A model generated the notes under the pieces. That model did not search any database. It worked only from the letters and a program-made list of their open reading frames with translations, and was not told the DNA's origin. Positions 33,780 to 44,774 of a stretch of 64,000 nt of DNA are shown piece by piece. The stretch lies in contig QCXZ01000086.1 in assembly GCA_025024175.1 (NCBI GenBank), forward strand, positions 16,396,245-16,460,244, in the 5' to 3' direction. Source of the stretch: Rhyzopertha dominica (lineage: Eukaryota; Arthropoda; Insecta; Coleoptera; Bostrichidae). Each line of letters begins with the position of its first letter. The stretch's first letter is position 1. The position numbers and the translations under genes are program-made.

Positions 33780-35298
33780 AGCACCAGCTTTTTTAAATAT
33801 ATATAATCTTTTAATCAGCGCTGCCAATTTACTGGGAATTCCTCATAATACTGAAGATTTAACCTAGTCTTGGATAAAAGTGTGAATTCCTATTACATGT
33901 TATAAATAACAATAATATTCAATATATATGTAAAATAAAATGCCACATTCTGGCCGTAACTATCGAATTTAGAATAACATGTTTTCTGTAGTATAGAGTA
34001 AGAGAGCGTACTGGTTAAAGTCAAGAACTACAAGAATAGCGTGGTTTGTTTTTCAAGTAACAGTTATTAATATTTTACCCTAATTAGATACAAATATTAA
34101 AGCTTAGCGATTTATTAATATCTTGGGAATAGTACCTATTTTGCTTTGAAGAATTTTATTGTCACGATGTGGAATATTCATTTTTGCTACTGGCAACGTT
34201 GCTGTCAACGAAGTTCGTGAAAATAATTCAAATCCTAAGAAAACAAATGTAGACTGCGCTCAGTTTAAATTACGATTTGCTTTTAATAATAAGTGGTTAA
34301 AACATAAATTTTAAGTGTAGTAAATAGATAAACAAGAAATGACCATGCTGAAGCTCAGATTAAATTACAGTTTGCTTTTCATAAGTGTTTAAAAGAAATA
34401 TACACTTAAAGTGTAAAAGAATAAAAAATAACGATATTTACGTTGCAACGTGTTGGATCGTTCACGGTGGTATTTTTCGTTTAAACGTGTGTTAAGTGAG
34501 TGTGTGTAAAGACGAAAACTTGGTTTTTCTGTGAATATCTAGAGTTAAATTGCTTATTTACTTTTTTTTTGGACATTTTGCTTAACTAAAGAACAATGAG
34601 TAAACAATTTTGTTTTGTCTGTGGCAGAGTTCAAACCACATTAGTGAAATTATTTAGCCTCCCTAAAAATGAAAAAAGGTAAGTACTTGCACCAGTAATA
34701 ATATTGATTGCTACTATACTAGTGTACAAATGGAACGTAACAGCTTCCTGGTAGTTATATATTTTCTAACTTCACAAGTGTGGCGGATGATAGTAAAATA
34801 AATACTTTTGTCTTTCAATCATACAGGATGTGTTCAATACAGTGCTTTATTAATAAACTGCATTATGAATTATAATTTCTTAAAACATGTTTCACTTCAT
34901 GCTATTATGAAATTTATAAAGCTGAGTAATAAAATTTTTTAATAGAACAGTATATTTTACTTTTTACTCAGTCACAAGCAGATTGTGATGCTTTTTCGAT
35001 ATGCTTAGGTGTATCTGTTGCATATAGACCTATACTTTTCTCTTGACTATAATAATTGTGCAGATTACTTATGCATTTCTAATATTATGATATCCAATTT
35101 GTGGTTCGTTTATTGTTTTTTTTTTAATTTGTGTTCCAGTAAGTTGTGAGGAAAATACCCTATATAGGTGTAATCAATACTGCAATATGATTTTTTTTGT
35201 GGTAGTTTATACAGAATAAATTTTACTGTTATTATTTCTGATTACCTTTTAAATCTTCAACCTAAAAGAATATTATATAACTTCACCAAATTGTTTTA

Positions 35299-36586
35299 TT
35301 AGGTGTATACCTATGACTCCGCGTATTTATTTGTGGCTCTATTTTCTTTTCAATAAATATTTTTTATTTAATGAATTTTATTCTATTATTTTCGCTGTAT
35401 TATCAGCTTTCTATACATATATTATAGTTGTTTTATAATCTCATATAACGCTTTAATTTTAGCTTTAAACATGTCCAATTTTGTGCCAGAAAAACGTCAT
35501 TTGCGGGAAGCTTTATTATTCCTTTTTCACCTCAAGAAGAACGCCACCGCCGCTCATCAAATGCTCGTTGAAGCTTATGGCAATGATGCCGCGTCTATAA
35601 GAACTTGTCAAGAATGGTTCCAGCGCTTCAAATCGGGTGATTTCGACCTTAACGATAAGGAGCATGGCAAGCCGCCGAAAAAATTTGAAGATGAAGAACT
35701 GCAGACTTTGTTGGACGAGGATTCCGCGCAAACGCAAGAACAGCTCGCTTCTGCCCTTAACGTCACGCAGAAAAACGCTTTCCCTTCGTCTTCGCGCTAT
35801 GGGAAAAATTCTGAAAGAAGGAAAATGGATGCCTTATGAATTGACGGAAAGGAACAAAGAACGACGAAAAACAACGTGTGAGATCTTGCTTGGACGTTTC
35901 CAAAGAAAGTCTTTTTTGCATCGCATTGTCACCGGAGATGAAAAATGGGTTTACTTCGACAATCCAAAGAGGAAAAGATCCTGGGTGAGCCCGGGTGAGC
36001 CGACAACATCGACCGCGAAGCCGAATATTCATGGAAAAAAGGTACTGCTCTGCATTTGGTGGGACCAGCGTGGCGTACTGTACTACGAGCTTCTCCAACC
36101 TGGCGAAACAGTTACCGCCAATCGTTACGGTCAACAATTAGTGCAGCTGCGTAATCAACTGCGAACAAAGAGGCCAGAATGGGCGGATCGACACGACAAA
36201 GTCATACTGCTTCATGATAACGCAAGGCCGCATGTCGCAAAACCGGTCAAAGATACCTTAGAAGAACTCAAATGGGAAGTCTTACCGCACCCGCCGTACT
36301 CTCCAGACATCGCCCCATCGGATTATCATCTTTTCCGTTCAATGGCTTACGGTTTGGCAGAGCAGCGTTTCACGAATCGCCAAGAAGTCCAAGAATGGCT
36401 CAATGAATGGATCGCTTCAAAACCGGAAAATTTTTTTCGCCATGGAATCCAAAAACTTCCTAATCTATGGGAAAATGTTGTCAATAACGATGGAAATTAT
36501 TTTTAATAAACGTTGTTAATAAATTTATATAGTTTCAAGCTGTTAAAAATTCGTAAAAAAACGCGGAGTCATAGGTATACACCTAA
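35299..36586 (+). mobile_element. complete mariner element in the P-transposase intron
   Basis: Terminal repeats TTAGGTGTATACCTATGACT and, inverted, the same with CCGCGT following. They match over at least 26 bp, with TA on both sides (35297-35298 and 36587-36588). The length of 1288 bp is typical for mariner. It lies between exons 1 and 2 of the P-type transposase, in the same orientation. The near-perfect ends and G+C-richer coding region mark a recent insertion. Confidence 0.93.
35471..36506 (+). pseudogene. mariner transposase (DD34D) with a single frameshift
   Basis: About 345 residues, the normal mariner length, in two frames joined across the A-run at 35771-35775; removing one A would restore the frame. 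The N-terminal part holds the helix-turn-helix region (ATAAHQMLVEAYGNDAAS, TCQEWFQRFKSGDFDLND). The linker motif WMPYEL corresponds to WVPHEL. The catalytic residues are in VTGDEKWVYFDN, LLHDNARPHVA and YSPDIAPSDYHLF, with 34 residues between the second and third Asp. The ORF ends at TAA 36504. Everything except the one-base shift looks functional. The alternative to true inactivation is a homopolymer error in the assembly. Confidence 0.93.
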
Positions 36587-36830
36587 TACTTAAGTTTTTT
36601 ATAGATTGATAACAATATTTTATTTCATATATTAATGTACTGCGAATGTATTGCCTTGGTTAAATACAAGTTCATTGTTAGAATAACAACAAATCTAAAA
36701 GGCAATGTGAGGTAGTTATAATCAGATCAAAGACAAAGTGGCTTTAAAATTTTTTTAATTATTTAACAATAATATTAATCAAATTTACACAGCTTTTTCA
36801 AGTGATGTTCATTTATTTGAGCAGTATAAT

Positions 36831-36870
36831 CGTTGTCTGAATAATATATAATTATAATATTCAGACAACG
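36831..36870. repeat. 40-bp near-perfect palindrome in intron
   Basis: CGTTGTCTGAATA is mirrored exactly by TATTCAGACAACG with 14 bp of AT between. It lies in the P-transposase intron after the mariner. It may be a tiny MITE or a stem-loop. Confidence 0.7.
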
Positions 36871-39800
36871 GTATAATAAAAATAGATATATGAAAAAGTA
36901 AGCCAAGATCATCACAATCTGCAACTGATGGTATATAAATCAATAAACTGTTTAATTATTATAGAAAATCAAATTATTTGTTAGATTTAAAACTTTAACA
37001 ACGGTCTAGACTACTTCGCTTGCAACTAATTTTCGAATCAGTACTATACTTTATGTTTAATGATTAAACATTTATTAGCAGCACATCTTTATCTTTCCTT
37101 GTTCAAAAAATATTATTTTGTTTTATTTTTTTTTAAATAATGTGTACCTATCTTACTTACATACAAATCTATTAAGTACCTGCTTATATCACAAATTTTA
37201 ATTTTTATAGACGAACTGATTGGCTTACAGCCATGAATATGATGCCATGGGCCTGGAATGAAGCTGATCAATACAAAAAGATTTTCAGTATGCACTTCAC
37301 GCCTACCAGTTTTATGGACTCAACTGGTTAAAAACTCAACCGGACAGCAGTGCCATCTCTTCAGCCATGGGCCGATNGTCTTAGAACAGTAACATTAGCT
37401 GCAGGTTTGTGTGGCCGNTCCTGATGTTTATATTATTTTGCCTAATAAATCATTGTTCATGTTTATAGGTTCTGATATACAACCACCAATGTCATTTATC
37501 GATGAACCAGTTCCTGGACCATCTTCAGCCCCTGATAGACCTTGTGCTTCTTCAACTCCACTTCATATCTCTGATTGTCCTGTGTGCACGAGTTCATTAA
37601 CAGTTTGTGAGCCTAGTGTTCAAGCATCATTGCCATCCACAACAGAACAAACAGTGCAGCCGTCTTATTCGTCAGAGTTGTCTTCGTCCAGTGGAGTTAG
37701 AAGAAGATTGTTTACTAAAGTGGAAGGGTTATTTGATGAGAAAATAACACCACGAAAAAAACAATTAATGAAAATTGTCAGACAAAAACAAGACCACATA
37801 AGGAAGCTCAAAAACCAGTGTAAAAAAAGATCACAGCAATTGAAAGACATCCTTAAGGATGAATCGCCATTAATAAAAACAATATTCGATGATATGCCAG
37901 TGACTATCATTACTCTGCTCCTCTCACAAATACGTTNCGTGAAAAGGGCCCCTAAAGGAAGGAGATGGACAAATGATGAGAAGGTTATTGCTTTATCACT
38001 TTACAAATGTAGCTCAAAGTGCTACTTTCTTCTACGTCGCTATATAGCTCTTCCATCAATTCGCACCCTTCAAACTTTACTTTCCAATATTATGTTTAAA
38101 CCTGGTATTAAGACTAACATATTTGAACATCTTGAAAAATGCCTAAGTAAGCAGCACGAATTGGATTGTTTAGCTACTGTTATGTTTGATGAAATGTCAA
38201 TTCGAGAGCATATTGAGTACAACAGTTCAGCTGGAATTACTGAAGGATTGGAGGATTACGGTGATGGAGCCACGTCAGACAAAATAGCTAATCATGCTTT
38301 AGTTTTTATGGCCCAAGGTGTTAGGCAGAGTTGGAAGCAACCTTTAGCATATTATTTATCACATAGGCCTGTTAAAGCTGACAAATTGAAGAGCATTATT
38401 TATGAAGTTTTAGATGCTGTATTTGCCATAAAGCTTAATGTAATTGCACTGGTTTGTGATATGGGAATATCCAATGTAAAAGCATTGTCAATGATGGGTT
38501 CGACACCTGAATCCAACCATATTGTTCACAAGGGTAAACAAATCTTTACCGTATTTGATCCTCCACACCTTATTAAAAACACACGAAATATGCTATTAAA
38601 GTATAATATGCAGTTACCAGTTACAATTGGAGACAAAAGTGTGCAGATGGAAGCTAGTTGGCAGGATGTACGAGCTGCTTGGGAAAAAGATCGAACTACA
38701 CCACTCATTTTTCGAAGCATTCCAAAAATTACAAAAGACCATGTGGATCCGGTAATGCAAAAGAAAATGAAAGTGAGTTTGGCTTGTAATGTACTAAGCC
38801 ATACAATGTCAGCTTTCCTCTACACCTTAGTCTCTTCAGGTATGATAAATACTTACTTTTTGTCATCAGCTAAATGTATTTTTTATATTGTTTAGGTACT
38901 TTACCTGAGCGAGCCTTAGCTACTGCTACATTTGCGGCACAAGTAGATCAGCTAATGGACAGTTTTAATGGCACTAGCAGGAAGCTCCGGAAGGAAAACA
39001 TGTTCGATGTTGGCTGAGCAAAGATTCACCACATATAAGTTTTTGGAAAACGGGAATGAAGTGAGTGCAAGAATGGAAGTGTGTAACAGAGAAGGACAGG
39101 CCCCATCTTCCACTACATAAGGGTTGGAGACATTCAATGCGTGCAATGACACATATATGGGCTCATGTGGAGAAGTTGGGACTAAATTATCTTCGTCCTC
39201 GAACATTCAATCAAGATGCACTTGAAAATTTATTTGGTGCAATACGTACATCTTGTGGGAATAATGACAACCCTACTGTACCTCAGTTTATAAGTTCATT
39301 GAAAACCCAGATTTTCAGCGGGCTCACAAAGCGTGCATTATCCAATACTAATTGTGAAGAAGATGATGCCCTCATATTAAGTGATTTGCGAGATTTAGTA
39401 TTTCCATCAGCAGAAAAATCTATAGGTAGTGATGGAGAAAATGAATCCACAGACCAGGTTACTACAAAAAACACCTACATCAGTACTAACATTGCAGCTG
39501 ACATAGAAAATATGGTATTTTCTGGAAAAGTGGAAGCACTTTTGGTTGCTTATGTAAGTGGTTTCATTATCAAACGGCTTACCAGTGAAGTACATTCTTG
39601 CAAAACCTGCCAAAGTGATTTAACATCTCATTCTACCTCTCCATGGAATTTATTTATTTCATTTAAGGAATTTTCTGACGATAAAACGAAATTAATTTAT
39701 CCATCAGAAAAGTTAGTAATAGCTGTAGGTGTAGGAATAACTACTATATAGAATGCTTTGAAAACTAACTAAAAGAAAAAAAGGTATGCACTTAATTAAT

Positions 39801-39989
39801 GAAAATATTGACTTTTCTTTTGTCACTTGCTCGACTCATGGTGACCTTATTAAGAATAGTGTATGTGAAGGTCTTGTGCGTATTGGTGTGAAATGGTACT
39901 GTACAAGAACTGTTCGTGATCTTAAAGAAAAGCGAAAAGCCACTCAGCATCGTAGTAGTAGAAAATTAGGTATATTACAGCATCAGTAG

Positions 39990-41330
39990 CATGTAGTATG
40001 TTATTGTTATTATTATATGTTATTTTCTATGAGTGTCTTTCTGTTGATGTCCATTTCATATGTAATAGATGCAGATTTTTTTCAAATTCAATATTTTTCA
40101 ATAATGCTTGCAATAAATCTCCATTGTAGCAAATATGGTGCTAAAAATAAATAATTTTTTATGTATCCAAGAGTCACTATTTTGCAAAGTTGTTTAAACA
40201 TGTCACTAATGCAAACCTCACTATAAATATTGTGTNATGTAGATTATAATTTGTTATACAGATAATCATGTTAATACACACATTTAAACCACATGATTTT
40301 TATATAAAGATTGTTAATATTTTTTCTTTCACAATATAGAATTTATTGAAATGCAATTTAACCTTTTTATCTACTCCAAGACTATAATGAAAGTATCCAT
40401 TTTTTTTTAGCAGTTTACACTTGTAAATTTAAATTGAGTCGTAAAATATGGATAACAGACATACACATTTACTTTTCAAGATATAAATTTATTTTGTGTT
40501 CGTTTATTTTATACATAATTAAAAAAATGTTTGAAGCAATTATATTTATTTTGAACTTTATGTTAATGGTTGTAGTGTTAAGCACCGTTCATAATTTTTC
40601 TAGAAAGGTTTAACATGTATTTTATTTTTAAAACATGTGCACGATCATGAATTGTGATTCCTAACACACTTATCAGTACACGGGGTGTATTGCAACTTGT
40701 AAAAAGTTTAACCAGATATACTTTTCGGTGTGATCAGTTAAAAACATCCTTGTACATGAAATAACTGCTAATAACATTGGTTTATGGCTTATGATTTATA
40801 TCACATACTGTGTGATTAGTGTACTTTACAATTTTAAGTTATTTCAACTTAAAACTTTTTTATATATTTGTTTTTCATTTAAAAATTGAAATTAATTTTC
40901 AATTTCAAAGTATATTTCTGATAAAAAAAATCAAGTACCTACAACAATTACATTACAATCTGTATATTGCATTATGTTCCGGCAAATAAGAACTAATTTT
41001 AAAATTCTAGTTTCTTGATGAAGAATTATACATCCATCCAGGTGTTGACAATAACTGTTTTGCTTTGTGAATCCATTACAATGTAACAAAAGTTGTTTGC
41101 TTAACATTTTGATAGCATTTACTATCTTTTTTAAAGGATAAAACATTTGATTTTGTAGATAGTTAATATTATACTAACACTATTTTTGTACATTATTAAA
41201 ATGCGGTTTATTAATGTGAATGGTAGAAGAAATATTGCCTTGGCTAAATTTTGTATACAATAATTTGATTTTAACACTGTTCAAATTGTTTATCCTTTGA
41301 CAAAAGGCAGATGTTATCGAAGTGGTTGGC
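39990..41330. other. 3' region of the P-type element without coding capacity
   Basis: No recognised protein. Two minus-strand frames of about 70 codons (40931-41146 and 41180-41389) have no motif. This is the untranslated 3' part of the element plus possible unrecognised insertions. Confidence 0.4.
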
Positions 41331-41337
41331 AAATAAA

Positions 41338-41585
41338 TATAAGATAATATTTTGTCGGATAGATCGCTCTCTCTTGAAAACACTGACAAAAGTTAATAGT
41401 CTGACGTTTTGATTACATCTGTAATCTTTGTCAAAGATGAAGAACTTCAAAATTTGCCTAAAAAAATTTTGAGGTTTTTCGTCTTTGACAAAGATTACAG
41501 GTGTAATCGAAACATCAGACTATTAACTTTTTGTCAGTGTTTTCAAGAGACAGCGATCTATCCGACAAAATAGTATCTTATTAAT
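41338..41585. repeat. short inverted pair of PLE-like 3' ends
   Basis: About 100-bp arms (41338-41439 and about 41479-41585) are nearly identical inverses, with TTTTGTCGGATAGATCGCT, TTGAAAACACTGACAAA and TTAATAGTCTGA in each, around a 40-bp centre. Read outward, each arm has GATTACA-GG-TGTAATC, a perfect hairpin, then GAAAC and ATCAGAC or the like, the layout of a PLE hammerhead terminus. No coding sequence is left between them. It has the same outward-facing arrangement as blocks A and B, in miniature. Confidence 0.6.
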
Positions 41586-41730
41586 TATCAAAATAAAATT
41601 TCTTTGGTAATATCAAAATTCCCGCGCTATATTATTACGATAAAGGGCCATCTATCCATCATTCATGTAACTAATATCCTGTGTTATAAAACGCATTAAA
41701 GGGTCGCTGTAATATACTGTTGTTGGCAGC

Positions 41731-41769
41731 GCCATCTCTTAATGTAGATTTACCTTATGGGCGGAGCTT
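41731..41769. repeat. subterminal inverted repeat of the P-type element, right copy
   Basis: GCCATCTCTTAATGTAGATT then GGGCGGAGCT, the inverse of 33734-33779 with a few differences. It fixes the right boundary region of the P-type element beyond the nested PLE pair. Confidence 0.6.
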
Positions 41770-42067
41770 AACGTGGATAACAATGTGTCGTTGAGTTGCG
41801 TGTCTTTTAGAGATCGTCTTTGGTGGGCATTTGGAGATTCGAATGCAGATTCTGATTAGAGCCTTGAGCAAGTGGTGGTTTTTGGTCGGAGCGTCGGATC
41901 GTTTACGTTTTGCAGCAATTATTTGTAGTTAGTTAATTAACGTTTTAAATAAGTGTTTATTGGCTCCATTTGTTTATTAATTTTGTGTTGTGGACAATAA
42001 ATTTATGTTTTTGGGCGGACTTACTGAGTTTACGTTCGTAACCGCCCCTATATTCCGACATATATTA

Positions 42068-42880
42068 TTTCACATTATTAACCCTTCCACTGCATTAATC
42101 AAACAAATAAAAAATATTGAAGTAAAGAATACCCTTATTTGGAACAAATAAAAAAAAGGTAGTCGAACTCTCTAAAGTTAACAAATTAAGAGTTCCTAAT
42201 TTTTTAAACAACATGGGAAAGTTTTGGATTGAATATGGTTACATGTTGCTGCAGCATATATTACACAGTACCACTAGACATGTAGACATATTCCATCCAA
42301 ACACACATTTGTGCAAAATGTGCATTTTAGTTAAAGCAACCTTTACAAAACATTCAGACAACATGCTCAAGACTGTTATATCAAAAGCTACCAGTGGTAT
42401 GGTATGCATTTTTGGTCTGTTGGATAAGTATTTTTTAACACATTAAAGCTACATGTCGAATTCTGCAAACCAGCAACTAAATGTGTTTTGTTTAACAATA
42501 AAGGTTCAATATTCTGGAATATTTCAAAGAACTGCAATAAACTATTGCTCATATTTAACATTCAAAAACTGTTAGTATAACAGTTAACCTGTTAAACGAA
42601 CAGTTTCTTTTTTCCAGTGCATGTTTTGGAACGTTGTTATTAAAAGAAATTTAAACAATTACACCCAGTTCTTTTTCAAAGAGCATTTAAAGAAGGAGGT
42701 AACTGGAAAGGTCTGATAAAGAGAGAATGAAATATGACCATCTTGTGTGTATAAAGGTGTGAAAAAAAATAATTAATAATATTGTTAGCAAATCATTTAT
42801 AAACACATGACCGCTCTTTTTTGTAGATGTTTTTCATTTCAAATATATAAGTTATACAATAATATTTCACCATACTATAG
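42068..42880. other. non-coding stretch right of the P-type element
   Basis: No motif-bearing frame. The 77-codon plus-strand frame at 42213-42446 is unrecognised. Confidence 0.4.
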
Positions 42881-43224
42881 GCCACTGAAACCTTACACTT
42901 TTAAGAAAACATATATGAAATATTTGAAAAATGGAATATGAATTCATATTCGCTTGTCCAAGCTGTAACCTCGCATTAATGTATTGTTTAATTAGCTCAT
43001 GTAAATTTCGCACTTTTTGTATTTTTTAAAGTTTTGTTGTTATAGTATTTTTTTCCTTTTTCTTTAAAGTTGCAATAATTCCTTATGTAAACCTGTATTG
43101 TTATTGAGATTCACTTACAAATCATCGTATAGTAGTTTAGTTAGGGGCTAAAGCATGTATCAGTAGAAGTACTGCCCTTTAGTCCTTTTTGCGTAACTGA
43201 TATTATTATTATTATTATTATTTT
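42880..43224 (+). repeat. LINE 3' end with (ATT)n tail
   Basis: A few codons of a possible C-terminus (KPYTFKKTYMKYLKN, about 42890-42935) lead into untranslated sequence that ends GCGTAACTGA followed by about seven TAT/ATT units at 43200-43222. The simple-repeat tail marks it as a 5'-truncated LINE insertion of a family different from 27271-29470. Confidence 0.45.
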
Positions 43225-43530
43225 CATACAAACACACTGCCAGTATAAATGATTTAACTTTTTTACATTTTTGTAACAAAATTTCTTAGAAATTTTGGAA
43301 ATATACTTACACAATTCTAAATTCTTTATTTGATCATTAAAATCACGTTTGTGTTGCTGACATGCAGGCTACTTTTTGTTTAAAGTCAAGACTGCTTAAT
43401 TCCAATTTGACGTCACCTTTAATTTAAATATTTTTGTGACCCTTGTGTTAACCGCTGATGACGGCTGTTANCAATTGAAAGTGTTTTGCCCATTACATTT
43501 TTGTTAATAAAGTGGATAAGTTTGACTTGT
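43225..43530 (+). mobile_element. Penelope-like 3' remnant
   Basis: The plus strand reads INDLTFLHFCNKIS, TILNSLFDH and NHVCVADMQATF, parallel to the minus-strand remnant at 26070-26250. The terminal untranslated part includes CTGATGA (43455-43461) and GAAA (43477-43480), then TTAATAAAGTGGATAAGTTT. It abuts the LINE tail on its left. Confidence 0.6.
43449..43486 (+). ncRNA. hammerhead-like motif with intact CTGATGA core
   Basis: CTGATGA at 43455-43461 and GAAA at 43477-43480 are exact matches to the two conserved hammerhead boxes at the right spacing. The intervening stem II (CGGCTG...CAATTG) now pairs only weakly, and one base (43471) is undetermined. It is the only PLE end in the window with a consensus first core box. 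Confidence 0.45.
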
Positions 43531-43636
43531 AAATTTGAATCTTTTTAAAATGTAACACAACTAATTATCCACTTAGAAGAATGGATGAGTTTACAATATA
43601 TAACCAGTCCTGTATAAAGGTTACTGATAAATAGAA

Positions 43637-43811
43637 GCATAAAGGTTTAAAACACGTTGATGATAAAATTAACTTTATAAAAGACCTTGTGATTGGCAAA
43701 CTTCTTTCCGTAAAATATATACCTACAAAAGGCCAAATTGCCAACATCTTAACAAAACATTTATTTGGAAACCGGTTTTACATACACAAATACAACTTTG
43801 GGCTAAGAAAC
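43637..43811 (+). pseudogene. copia-type pol C-terminus
   Basis: An uninterrupted stretch reads LKHVDDKINFIKDLV, IGKLLSVKYIPTKGQIANIL and TKHLFGNRF. It matches the C-terminal tail of Ty1/copia polyproteins (K-H-I-D-x-x-x-H-F-I-R-D-x-V, Y-I-P-T-x-x-Q-x-A-D-I-L-T-K), with Asn for Asp in the A-D-I-L-T-K box. It follows in protein order, although 17.6 kb away, the RNase H scrap at 25829-25960. The two could derive from the same family. Confidence 0.65.
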
Positions 43812-43814
43812 ATC

Positions 43815-44504
43815 TTTAATTGTTCAATTACGGAAAGGTGTAAAGACAATTGAACAATTTGGCAATGTAGCAGATGTCAAGCGGAAAGATGAGTCATTAT
43901 GTTTTTTGTAGATTTGAGTATGGTTAAGTTAAACAGTCTTTTTCGGCTGATAAATTTTGTAATGGTGACAACGAACTTTTATGTTACAAATAAAACCATA
44001 TAGAATAACCAGCACATACTAAACTCATCAAGGAATAATGACAATGTTTCGAAAATGATATAAGAGTGGGTAATAGCACATTAAATTGCACAAATGAAAC
44101 AAAGAACCTAGTAATTATACATTCTGAATTGTGTTTTAAAGCTCATTAAAAAAATGTGCCCAGAAAGCATGTACAAATCTTAAAATCATTTATCAATATC
44201 GCCAAATTTCACCTGAGCATAATGAGATAATGAGATACAATAGATCATGTTGCCAGAACACTCTACCCACTGCATATATTGCTTTGTGTCACTCAGTAGT
44301 ACAGTAGTGTATACATATTAATATGTATACACAAGGGTAGTGTCTTATGCCATTCTTGTGTGAGGTCAAGTACACAGGCAAAGAGAATTTGGTCTGGAGT
44401 GAAAGGTTGTACAAATCCCTGTACAAATCCTAGGAAATTTGAGGTATAGAGAGAAATGTTAAAATGTCTTTATATTTATTAATATATTGACTCTTCCATG
44501 AATG
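43815..44504. other. non-coding stretch
   Basis: No gene or clear repeat unit, apart from a short palindrome TTGTTCAATT...AATTGAACAA at about 43818-43858, which might be the start of the copia LTR. Confidence 0.35.
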
Positions 44505-44760
44505 CATATGTTTGAAAATCTTAAATTTATTAAAAATAATGTAGAAGATTACCAGAAACAAATAAATACAGGTAGACACTCACATGACCACAAATGGATA
44601 TCTTGTAAACAACTACTGTAGATTAAAAAAATGATAAACAGGTCCTGACTTTCATGGTACTAAAATGTTCAATAATCTTCCTTTATACATAAGGGAGTTA
44701 CTGATAAATTTATTAAGAATATAAGTTTAAAATTAAATCCCCTTTATAAATTATTGAAAA
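44505..44760 (+). pseudogene. LINE C-terminal scrap
   Basis: In broken frames the plus strand gives TGRHSHDHKWISC and FHGTKMFNNLPLYIREL, resembling the R-x-x-x-x-H and G-x-K-x-F-N-x-L-P-x-x-I-R blocks at the end of several LINE proteins. It is followed immediately by the gypsy fragment. Confidence 0.4.
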
Positions 44761-44774
44761 GTGACACCAACTGG

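Larger units (their letters stand above)
34596..39989 (+). pseudogene. P-element / THAP9-type transposase, four exons, inactivated
   Basis: Inferred exons 34596-34678, 37211-37388, 37469-38839 and 38896-39989 have GT/AG borders in matching phase. Exon 1 gives the start of a THAP zinc finger (CFVCGRVQ, then KLFSLPKNEKR). Exon 2 completes it with DWLTAMN and TAVPSL, but the third zinc-ligand Cys is Phe (KIFSMHF) and a TAA interrupts it at about 37330. Exon 3 has a Lys/Gln coiled coil (about 37760-37850), then VMFDEMSIREHIEY, SWKQPLAYYL, ALVCDMGISN and FDPPHLIKNTRNMLL, the RNase H-like core of P/THAP9 transposases. Exon 4 has NQDALENLFGAIRTSCG with the probable catalytic Glu. Frameshifts near 39015 and 39760 and a TGA near 39061 break it. 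N's lie at 37377, 37418 and 37937. It would have excised and joined the element as a GTP-dependent DDE-type transposase. Confidence 0.82.
33483..42059 (+). mobile_element. large P-type (THAP9-like) DNA transposon, about 8.6 kb
   Basis: The outer ends both start ATGTCGG when read inward, with TCCGCCCA just inside each. The flanks ATATATAT (33475-33482) and ATATATTA (42060-42067) could be a slightly mutated 8-bp duplication, the P-element size. Inside are further mirrored blocks: GGCTCCGCCC...AAATCTACATT...AGATGGC (33734-33779) against GCCATCTCTTAATGTAGATT...GGGCGGAGCT (41731-41769), and CGCTCCGAC...AACCA near 33635 against its inverse near 41875-41905. It encodes one transposase gene (34596-39989). 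A mariner (35299-36586) and an inverted PLE pair (41338-41585) are nested in it. Confidence 0.72.

Noticed and set aside
1341..44345. Shared string AATATGTATACACAAGG at about 1350 and 44326
   Set aside because: The match is short and sits in otherwise unrelated surroundings, so I treat it as chance or tiny repeat debris.
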